Source: Marthasterias glacialis (Eukaryota > Echinodermata > Asteroidea > Forcipulatida > Asteriidae). Taken from it: 64,000 bases of DNA. The notes under the pieces were generated by a model. The model had not been told where the DNA came from. It saw nothing but the letters and a program-made list of their open reading frames with translations, and ran no database searches. Shown here in pieces: positions 42,601 to 54,600 of this stretch. The position numbers and the translations under genes are program-made. Positions within the stretch are counted from its first letter, which is position 1. Every line of letters begins with the position of its first letter. The stretch is taken from the NCBI GenBank assembly GCA_911728455.2, contig OU452234.1, positions 2,792,501 through 2,856,500 of the forward strand, written 5' to 3'.

Positions 42601-45600
42601 TCCATCAAAATCCTGGAGTTAAATGCCAGCGTTCAACGTCTATAGATAATTTCCACTTGACGTCACACATTGTAAAGTCAGCCATCTTTACGGGCAGTGA
42701 TAAATCATTTTTTGAACGCACAACTATGCATTACAAGTAAATACCGCATGCGGCATGCACAAGTTTGATAAAATTCCTTGTACGATTGTTTGGTAAACCA
42801 CTTGGCTGTGCAGAAAAATTAAAACACTTGAAGCCGTTCCAAGCCAGAAAACCCAAGTTGCCCGTAAAGACAGCGTACATCTGGTGACTGTCTATCGACA
42901 TCAAAGCTTCGCAACTTGAGGGAGACTTAAAAAAAACATAGGAAGTTCCACCACATCTAGCTGTAACTCAAACACATTTTCAATATCCTGACAAGTACAA
43001 AATAAAGCTGTTCAAAACCATGAAGTTAATATTTATGTCTCGGTCCATCACCTTATGGTTACATTTTGATAATTTTGTAGCAACACTTCAAAAAGCATAA
43101 AACTAGAGAGCATCTGAAACTGAAACACAGTGTGGAAATCTTTCTTATGCAATGGCCACTCAACTAGCGATTTAGAAACACTTTAGCGCACTTCTCCCTC
43201 CCTTTATAAGAAAACTTTGTCAAAGTACTTCCAAGCATTGTGAGAAATCTCAGAGTTGAGGTAATATTTGGGATAGTTACGTGCAAATTTGACTCGTCCT
43301 TTTGCTTGCTGTGGGCCAGCCCCACCGGCTGTAACATTGGTAACTGTCGGCGCTGAACAAACGGAAATCAGACAAATAACATCTTCATGAAAACAATTGT
43401 TGTTTAACCTGGTGCAGCCATTTTGTTGTTTCTTCCATTTAAATCAATATATAACCGAATTGAGGCTGCAAGGGGAGGATAGTCTGGTTCCTTTGTGAAA
43501 AAAAAGTCAGTATTCACTACTGTCAATACAGGGAACACGACAATACAGGGAACATGACGAAGATGGCTACACCATAAAAAGGGTCTCTTATTATTACACA
43601 ACAAACATGGATTGTGGAATAATAAGGGTAGTTCATTTGAATCTCAAGAGGCTTCATCTCGCAAGACGGTTGCTTTTTTGTCTACAAATGTAAGATGTTG
43701 TTGCTCTTCACAGGTATTGAAGATAACAAATGAAAACAAGCAGGGTCATTCTTCAAAGTCAAACATAATTTATCAACAGTGTCTTTCATTTTAAAAGAAG
43801 TGCAAAATAAAGAGACTAGTACCCTATTTCATAAAGCTACTTAAACAAAAAATATTACTGTAACAATAAGAGGGGAACCAGTCATTAACATGAGATTTGA
43901 CATGGTATTTTGGCTGGTGACCTTATTCTGCTAAGCAAAATTGTTAAGTGCTTGAGCAGCTTTATGAAATTGGGCTGAGATGATGATGATGTAGTACGTT
44001 TAATGGCTGCCTTGGTTGGGTTTTGTCGTCTTGGGGTTCTGTTTCCTGTGATTGTTTGTTGAACTGGTAGGGGATTGGTGAGCTCCTCGTTGGCTGCAAG
44101 GAAACAGGATCAGGTTGGAGAAAACGTTTACAGAAATAAGTGATATCAAGCAATAAACCACAACACAAGGGAAACTCGATGTCTGAAATAAAAAGTTAAA
44201 CTCCCTAGGGTGATCCCTGTACTGCCCCTTCCCAGGTTGTATCGTAAACTTGGGTGTGATACCTGGTTTTATGTCAGTTTCAAGTTGAATGGCTTCTGAC
44301 TGGCACCCCCAAACAAAGATATTGACAAAATAGGGAGACTGCAAACATTAAGACTAGATAGCTCACTTGGTAAAGCATCAGCATGTTAATCCACTTTTTG
44401 GATGATTAAACAGTGCATCATGACATCAGAAAGAACTTAGAACAAGGTACATTCCCTGGCCTGTTGTGTCAACATGTTGAAGGGTTTAAAACAGCACAGG
44501 GCTGACAGGTGGACAAACTCTTCATCTTTGTATAAGTAGGTAATTCTATTTTGAGCAGGACATAAGATTCTATTTACTTGCAAAGGGTGGGGGAGGACCC
44601 TGAGACGCCTGTGCCTGCCGTCGTCTCCCCTGACGAGGGGTCAAAGGTTGCTGTTGTCCTGCTTGATAAGAAATTCAAATTCATTAGTACACAAGTGTTT
44701 TATGTTTAGTCGTGTTTAGAATCTTGTGGCTTCACATCAGACGGTGCTAGAAAAAAATTGAACCTAGCTATAACGAGTGCAAGAATTTCATCAAAGATTT
44801 TCAGATCACAGATTTCCTGATGACAGGAGGAGCTTTAGCAAAAGCAGTCTCCATAATATAAGCACAAAGTATTCTACCGAACTTTGCTATGTAGAATCAG
44901 CTATGTCAAATTGTGACCTGATTTGAAGTGAAATAATATGTTGAGGTGGGTGTGGGGGTGGGGGGTGGGGGGGGGGGGGGGGGGGGTCACACAGTGCGTT
45001 AAATTTGGAGGAGGCACCTGGAGGTCGTCTACCCTGTCTTGACAGGGAACCAGCTGGCTGGCGTTGGGGTGTCTGAGGCTGGTTACCATTCCTTAGATTG
45101 GCTGCGATGATGTGGGGATGTAAATAGTGAGATGCAAGTTGGTTTAGTAATCACAAGTAAAAGTATGGCTGTTGCAGGAACTTAAGTTCATTTAAGTAAG
45201 ATTTTGCAAGATGGAGAAACCACTCTAGAAACCAGTGTTTTGCAGTAACACCTTGTACCTGTAAATAATCTCTCTGAGTTGTTGTGGATCTGTAAAATAA
45301 ACATCAGTGTAACAACTCGATGTTTTGATCAGTATGCTTGGATCGCCATTGGGAGAATGTACTACAGAGGCTGTAAACATGGTGTTGCTGCAAACATTTG
45401 TTTATTTTGGTTACTTTGTGGCATCTTTTGGTGTGTTCAGTGTCTGCAACAAAAGTAGACATCATGTGAAGACATTGTGGTCTGGAGTCAAGACAACTCA
45501 TTACATAACTCCTTCCCATAATGAGACTGACAATACAGTACATCAAGACAAACAAGTTATAAAATAAGCCTAAAGTGTCTTTTATAACTTTGCAGCAGCA

Positions 45601-48600
45601 TTGTGCGGTAGAGGGACTAAAATTTAATAACCCTTATATGACACAAATAATAGAAAACGAGAAATCTTTGTAAACAAAGGTTTCTAAAATTTTGTCCAGA
45701 AAGTGTATTCCGGGTTAATTTAAAACCTCTTAATAAGTTTGGCTGAACTGTGACTTGTTCTTCAATAGTTAGCATATTTGATACTTTTTGTTAAAATGAT
45801 TGAATTTTTTAGGGAAAAATCTGATTGATAACGATAGTTGAAAAATCTGATTGATCCCGATAGTTGTTGTATTACATGTATTACATGCCTACAATAGGCA
45901 ATTCTTACCCTCAGTGATTTCCACATCTGTCATGAAAGCTAAAAAACCAAAAAAGCAAATTATGACACTTTGCAAAACCAATTTGAGACAAAACAACAAA
46001 TTACTCGGAGGCCCCTCTAACCAATCATCCTTACTGGTAGCTGAGAAGCTGAATTGCAAAGGACGCGGCTACAAGTGTTCGAGCTGCAGGCATTCAAGGG
46101 CCCCTTTGGCAGCCAGCCACATCAACCCATAAATGACCACGGAGCACAGCCAGAGATCGAAAGTGTTTGTTTTTTTCCGGAGGGAGGAAAACTGGATGGC
46201 CTGGGGAAAAACCCTTGTGGCACAGGAGAGAACTAACGCACAACTTTCTCACATATGGCCCTAACTGGGAATCGAACCAGGGACACACTGGTGAGAGGTA
46301 AGTACTCTACGCATATGTGACTCAGTCTGTGTAAATGAGACACTTTGAGGTAAACATTTAAGTCAAAATTTCATCATGTAGGGCATCTTCCAAGGATTAA
46401 AAAGACACCACACTGACCTCTACAGAGTTGACTTTTCTGGATTGGAACCGTAAACTCTGTAGAGGTCAGTGTGGTGTCGTTTTAATTCTTGGAAGATGCC
46501 CTACATGATGAAATTGAAATTTACATTTTTACCTCAAAGTGTCTCATTCACACAGGCTGAGTCACATATGTCACCCATGTATACAAGTATTTATGCCTTT
46601 CAGTTTCAAACCTCCTCCTTTTTTTAGGTCTACTGAAAACTAATCCTGGTGGAAGTTCTTAGCCTCAAGACCAGTGGTCTGGTTAATATTTTCTTGAAAG
46701 TTGAGCAATGAACATACAAACAATAATATCTTTTTGTAGTCCAACACTGGTAGCGGTACCAACCTAATTTACAAAGAGTATTTGAAAGATGACTTTATGA
46801 AGTTGAAATACATCCCGCTAAATGATCTTTGAGAAAATGATTACAGAGCAGGATAAAAGTATGTTTATGACAACTACTTCAACCTGTTTAGAATAAGCTT
46901 TAAGTATTAAATAAATTTGTTTGTTTATAGTATTCATTGTTATTTTGACTAAACCACATACCATTTAATTTGTCTGGTCTGGCAGTAACTGCAGTAAGAA
47001 AGTAAAACAGTTAAATGTTTGGTTACTTTTTCTTCCACTTTTCTTAGAAATGTTTTGATGTCTTCTAAGGAGTTGCCCTAGGATTATCCTTGATCAACAT
47101 CATACTTCAACAATCAAAATGACTCCTGGGAGAATACGTTATCCGGAATATCAACACAACATCATCTAAGCCACAATTTATACATTCAGGTGGAGACAAG
47201 AAAGAGACGATCCATTGACACACAAAACAATCATTATGGCTCACATATCAATGATCCTTTCCGATGAGCCAGCTGCCAGAACATAACTCTGGGGCATTAG
47301 ACATTTTTAAACTGGTAAAGAACGCAAACAGCATTGCTAGGATTGGACCATCATTTGCAATCTCCAGACTTTTCAGTCATGTATCATTTACACAAAAAGG
47401 ACATTGGATATTACAACAACTACAACTCAGTAGTAACAAGGAAACTTTACCAGCAAATGTATCTCCGTCTGTGCCAAAAACTGAGCCTAAATACAAACAG
47501 AAATTGATCAAGTTATAAGTAAAAGAAAATTTAGATTGAAAAAATAGCTAGTACGATACATGTGTTTATGGCACTCAGGTTAGTAAAACAATGCAGTGAT
47601 TGGTAGTCTCTCATCAAGCCGTCATCAGTAATAAATGTAAATGAGTTAATTCACAACCTAGTCTTATTTCAAGGAATTCAATGTGTTAACATTGTCATAT
47701 AATCTTCACACATGTGTAAGAAAAAACATGTATCTATGAAAAAATTGCTGTGTATCTACATGTTAAAAAATCAACAAATAAGTAAACAAACAAATGAAGA
47801 GCATCTTGTTGTGATGAATGAACAAACAAATTTCAACAAAGTGGGCGAGACCTCCAAAACTGTTCACATCAAAACATCTACATAAAAAGGTGTAAACGTT
47901 ATTTTGGAAAACCAAGTGCGAGAAAAGATATTATGTGTGGAATTCAAATATTCACCGCCAGCTCTACTGAGAGACCTGGACATTGAATCGATCCAAGTCC
48001 GAGATGTTCTCACTCCATCTAGAAAAAAAAAATGCACGGATAATAACCATTTTATTTACATCCTGCTTCGTTCACTTGTTCTTTCCTGTAAAAATAAATG
48101 GTTAGATCTGCTATCTTGGAATAAAAATAATAACAATAATAAAAAAAAAGCAATTAGTCAGCCCTTTTACACATTGTTATCACAGCGCATTACACTGTTA
48201 CTACCCCTGTTCACTGGGCCTGAAGCATTCATGAAACCATCTCAACTCCTTTTGAGTATGCAGCACCAGCAACCAAAATGGCGCACAGGTTGCCTATCAT
48301 TCTCATCAAGGACAAAACTGAAACAAGTCAAAACCTGGGCTGAAGTTTGGGCTAGAAACATCTTTCGCAGTACAACTACACTCAATAAAAAGAATTATCC
48401 AATGACCGATAGACCTTATGCGTCTGACGTCATGAGTCCCATAGAGATATGTACAACAGCGCCCTCACTGAGGTCAAAACGGCCATAAGTTTACTGTAGG
48501 AAAACGGCTGTGCATACCCTCTATGCCTCAACGCTTTGGTTATTTAGGGTTGCTCAAACACATTGCTCTATGAATTATTTTACTACGCTCTGTTATTTCA

Positions 48601-51600
48601 CTGGTCATAAATCCCCGTTTTACAGATCGAGGCAAACTTTTTGAAAATTCCAAATCCTGCAGTCTGTTATCAATAAACCCATTTCCAAGGGTGTAACCAC
48701 TGATATCACGCTCCCTGCATTCAAAGTGACACAAACAGTCCTAAATCTCAATCTGTATACAGTAACCAGTCTATTTGTTTCTTCCCAGCCTCATTCTGGT
48801 GACACTGGGTCGAATGGGAGAAAAGTAAAATGACCACGCCATGATAAAGGTCTACGGGGAGAAAGTGAGTGACTTACCAGGGTCAGGGTCCAGTGGGTTT
48901 CTCACCCCATAGTACATATAGGGATCTGTGGAGTTTGCTGCTGCAGGTGCTGCAAGTATACCACTGTAGTTATTGATACTGAAAGGTCTGTATGGATACA
49001 AATAACACACGTTTATCAACACTTACATTCTGTTACTTATAAACTTACACCGCCGAGTCCAAGAAAAGCTCCCTTTGTGGTCTCACTTGTAATTGCTTTT
49101 TCAGAAAGTTAAACTTTCTGAATGTCCCATAAGTAACTGCCCAAACATAGACACATGGTGGCGGCACTAAATACTACCAATACTGCAGCAGGCTACTGTG
49201 AGGTGTGATGTGTGTGTTACTTGGTTATACAGACATGTACCTCTAATTTTTGTTGGAATACTATGGCAGTTATGGTGGTATTTAGTGCTGTCACCAAGCG
49301 TCTAAATCTGGCAATGAATATTTAGGGTTTACAAATGTTGATATGCCACAGTATTGCTGATCTGGCCTTGATTTTAGTCAGAGTAAAAGAGAGCCAGAGA
49401 CAATCTGTCCACTTACTTTTCAATCAAAGAATTCCCCTCCCGAAGCCCGACGCCACCCAGCCGTGACTTGGCCAATGCCTGCTCCAAACCCAAATTGGGT
49501 ACCTGAGGCGGCGGCACCCCACCCACTTGGGCATTGGGGTAAGGTTGGTTGATGAACGATGGTTGGTACCCTTGAGGTGGCTGGGTGGATGGTTGCTGGC
49601 TGGGTGCTGGTGTCCGTGAAGTCCCACGTTGCGTACCAAAGCCACCAAAACCTTCAGACTAAGAGGAAGAGAGGAATTGTGTTTTTCTTTGTTCAATGAC
49701 TTTTTCATTTTTACATCTTATATAAACTTGATGCCTGTGCCAATCATCCCGAGGAATATTTCCGTCTAAAACAAAGCAAAGTGCAAGAAATTTGTCCCCC
49801 AACACTTAGTTCTTATTTTGATATACCAACTTGAAATAAACACGTACATGAATGTGCACAAAATCCCACACAAGACATAAACTGTTGTTTGATGTTGTCT
49901 TGAAACATAACGACCTAATTTGGTGAAATTTTGCGAGGTTGATTGCACTGTGTGTTTGATTAAGAGGATTGGAATGTGATGTACAGTATCATGAAAGATT
50001 TTTGAGCATTAATTTACAGAGTTCTTAATTTCAAACTTTGAGGAGATTCTCGTACCCTTTTAGCAGGATCGGATGCTCCGCTGGCATTGATACGCAATCC
50101 TTCTCGTTTCTCCCTGTGGGTAGACAACAAAACAGTCGAACCAGTTAGAGATCAAATTACAACATTTTCCAATTTAAACACATCAGGCCATTGCAAAAGC
50201 CTTCACAATTTTAATGCATCAACAGAGTGTAAGCAGACTCATCGTCAAAGCAATATAAACTCTCTTTGCACATGATAACAATTTCAACCTGCATTCTTAA
50301 GACTCAACCATTGCGCTTGAAAATCTGTTTGCTTAGCAGATACAGGTTACCAGCCAAGATGCAATTTCAATGTATATAGCTTTTCATTGGTCCCACCTAA
50401 TTTTCGCTTAGCTGTGAAGTGTTTTTTTGCTTTACCTTTGTTTGGCATCATGTGCTTCTTTCATCTGTTGCTCCAGCTCCTTACGATACTGTTCTTTTTT
50501 CCTCCTAGTAGCACTTGCTGTATCACGATTACCTTCAATTAATAATAATAAGGACGTATGTAATACAAAAACTAGCTCAATGCAATAAACCGTTCCATTA
50601 AGCCCCGCCTACTAACGTATTGACCAATCACAGCCTTGACAACGCCACTGAAAGTCGGACAAAGGTCCGACACGTTAAAAATCCCATTTGAAAAGTAAAC
50701 AAACCGCCGCCATTGTTCTGACATACAACAGCACACACAACTGTACTAACTTCTGTTTAGTTTTGTTGTAATTTTTTGTATTTCGGTGATGCAAATCACA
50801 TAGCAGTCGTCCCTGTACAGTCGTGTAAAAGTGGTTTAACAGTGTTCCTGTCTGCATTGTTCTTTGGACTCAAGGTACTGCTCAAACGGACACGAAACTA
50901 AATCCAGACCAATCACGAAAACCATGTATACGTGTGTGTATCCGATATGTGTATTGCCGCAACCGAACCACCGCCGCGCTGCAATCGTGGCAAGAAAGTC
51001 ACGCCATGCGCTGTTACTAGGCAGTTGCTAAGGTAGGCGGGGCTTAATGGATCGGTCTATTCCTAAGGGCTACTGGTAATAGTTGGAGCAAGTTTGTGTG
51101 GAGTGGGTGTGACTTACTGTGGTGTTACGTCACACTTATGAACAGGATAGACCACCCTGCACTGATGTCACATTTGGCTACAGTCTGCCCTGCCCATGGT
51201 CTGCCATTTTGGAAGTCAAATTGTGTGTAATGATACGGAGGGGGTCTCACCACACAACCGTTGCCTACAATGCACACTACACAGGAATACAAAGGGAATC
51301 TGACCAAAGGGGCACAACCAAGATTAATCGTAGATGATGTCAGGTGACTTTAGTCTATACGCCAATCTGAGTCAATAAGTGATGTTTGAAGCTTTGGTTT
51401 GAAGGATAGGAAACTGTAACCAGTAAACAAGTAAAATTTGCGGGTACAACCATGTAAAAAACTCTTATTGGAGGAGTGGTGGCTCTGAAAAGAGCCGGTG
51501 TGGTCTCGATGTTTCGAACAGTATACTCTATTCTCCTGAAGACGAGCAGAGTATACTGTTTGAAACGTCGAGACCACACCGGCTCTTTTCAGAGCCACCA

Positions 51601-54600
51601 CTCCTCCCAAAAGAGATTTTTACATGGTTGTACCCGCAAATCTTACTAGTTTACTACTTATAGTTTCCAATCTGAGTCAAGGTTACAAAATGTCATAACA
51701 ATGCAAATTGAATAAAGAGACACACTCACCAATGGCTATACCCACTTCCTCTGTGGGTAACGTAGCTGATTTAGCTCTCGGTGGTTTGTTATCCACTGCG
51801 TCATAGCCTCGATTCCCAGCTGGCTTTTGTCTGTGATATAAATTGCACAAATTTGATTGATGAGTTTCTAAGACCACTTGCAGGGTTCTCCCCATGCACA
51901 AGCAGGCGTATCAGGCCGATACGCGCGAATTACGGGCTGATACGCGCGAATTACGGGCCGATATGCGCGAATTACGGGCTGATACGCGCGAATTACGGGC
52001 CGATGTGCGCGAATTACGGGCCGATACGCAGAAATAGTATCAAATTCAAATCAAATCCTAACATAAAACCATTTTAAATGCTCCAGATTGCACAGTAGAG
52101 CTTTTCAAACCTAACATAAAAATTAAATAAAAACATTCCAAGGACCTGCAACCAATTCAGTGCGCTTTCAAAATTTGGGTCCAGAATGCCCCCCAGTTTT
52201 GAAAAATTCTGGGGAGAACCCTGATTTGTACTTAAGGGAAGATTTAGTCTTTTTTGCCTTCAGAGTGTTTTGATTCAATTCGGCTTGGGCTACCCCAACA
52301 GGCCATGTTACACAGGGCAATTTACTGCCAATCAGTTTCAAAGAAGAAAGAACTTTTGTTTGATAAGATGTCTCTTGTGGAACTGAAGTGTTCATTTTGA
52401 ATGCAGTGGAATTTGTTGCCGTCACGTTTCCCAGAAAATTGCCATGTGTGACAAGGCCATCAGAGTCCATCTTGGGATTCTTCAGCTTTTGTGAAAGCGT
52501 GCACTTTTGATATGGGGCTTCAACTAATTGACAGACACTCGCAATGTCGGAGCATGAGCCAAAATCAAAGCTAAGGTTCGGGAAAAGGTCTTTTGACTTT
52601 AGCTAAAATTCATGCGAAAGCAAATGCAAAGTAGACTTTTGTGATTTTCCTGATGTTTAGTATTAACAGTTTATATTACCTTTCCATCTCCGGTAAGGTA
52701 CGACTTCGTCCACCACGGCTTATACCCTGCAAACACAGACAGACAAAACACAAATAATTTACATCGGGGTGAGGTAAAAACTGAACTTATTATTCTCTTT
52801 ATGTGCATTTTGTACGTCCACAATCTCCATGCACACCATGTCTAAGGAATTGTCCACACCTGTGGTTGAAGGCAGGAAAGATTAGGACAAGGGTGAGAGT
52901 CTTTGCTGACAAAAGATCTAAAAGTAGGATCTAGATTTGAGGAGGTATGTTTAAATGATGGCATTTCCACCTTTAGGTTACCCCTGGAGTTATAGATTTC
53001 ATGGAGCTTCTAGGAATAGTTTCCTCAGCGATAGAGAAGTGGATCAGAGAGCATGATTTCTTTTTCATCTGAAGAAAACAACAGCTATGTTTTTTCAGCT
53101 ATGTTTTTCACCTTGCAGGCATAATAAAGTCCGAAACTCTATATAATTGCCAAACTGTGTGTGTGTACTTGTAGTGACATTCAAAACGAGGGTTTATAAC
53201 AAAAGGGACAAAAGGTCCACGATTGCTATGACAAAGGAAAACAATGGGGTACACGTTTGTCAGGACAAAGAGTTGAACAAAGGAGGGTCCACGATTGGAG
53301 GTCATTACACACTTGTGTGTGTGTGTGGGTTTGTAAACGTGCACTTGTGGGGTCCTGAGAACAATAGAACAATGGACCCCACAAGGTAAATTCAATAGGA
53401 ACACTTGGACCCCACAAGGGGATTCTTTAGAAAAGGGATAATAGAACTAACAAAAGGATACCACATAAGTCTACGTTTGTGTGTGTGTGTGTGTGTTAGG
53501 ATATTCATCTGGATTCTGAATCAAACCTCGCAAAACATACCCAGTCATATACAGGCTCATTGGCATACTCTCTTCCATCTACAGGTGGTCTGTCATAGCG
53601 TGGGTTGTCTGCTGGTGGATAGGCCCTGTATACGTTAAAAGAATCAAGATAAAAGAATCCCCAGATTGCGTTTAATTTCAGCCACTTACACTAAAATGGT
53701 TAAGTCTCTGTTTCACAACATCAAATTTTAAGTATGGGAGCTTGCATGCATGAGGGACTGCTTGTTTATAGCTCAGCAGCGACAGTTTGTGAAGTATGAA
53801 CAAGACAAGATGAGAAGAGACTAGAGATACAAATACAATAGACCTTTATCATGGTGCGGCCATCTTGATTTTCTCCCATTCAAACCAATGTAACCAAACC
53901 GAGGCTCCAAGGGCAAATAGTCTGGTTCCTTTTTATACAATGAATATTAGCATCTATTACTGTTGTTGGATACAGTGAACACGACCAGGATGGTGGCAGC
54001 ATGATAAAGGTTTATTCCCTCCCGTTTTCTTATAAAACCTCATCATACTGGCATCTTTGACTGTTGGTACATGTATCTATAAAGGACACAAGGAGTGCTT
54101 ATGTGAGAATTTACTGAAGCCGTTTTTCGTTGTGTTATCCTTACCTCCCATTTGCACCAGGATCATCACTGAATCTGACTCTCCTGAGGGTAAAACATCA
54201 AAACCATCAATAGGTATAACTCCTAAGAACTTCTTAAACTTAGGTAAGATTTGATATGTGTGGTTCTGTACAGTAATTATAATAAAGAACATTTATTAAG
54301 TGTCTGTATTCACCTACACCAGGCATGCAACTTTGAATTTGCACACAAAAAAGCCAAACACACTTAATTTTGTACAGTGTTTTTCTGTTTTCTATGACAC
54401 TAAAAGTGAAAAAAAAGAGGAAATCAGCTGATCCGCTGACAAGTTGCATGCCTGCTACACCGGCACTCATGGCGCTTGAGGAACAAACAATTCTCAGAGT
54501 TTGGTATGTCCGAGTAAGCTTGCTTGTACAGGTGAGATTTAATGTTCGTCTCGAATATAGCGTTAGATTGGGACGATTTGATAGTCGGGGGGAGTTGGTT

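Noticed and set aside
47904..48488. Plus-strand frame of 194 codons
   Set aside because: It crosses a SINE fragment and the reverse of exon 17, with low-complexity Asn/Lys runs; no family recognised.
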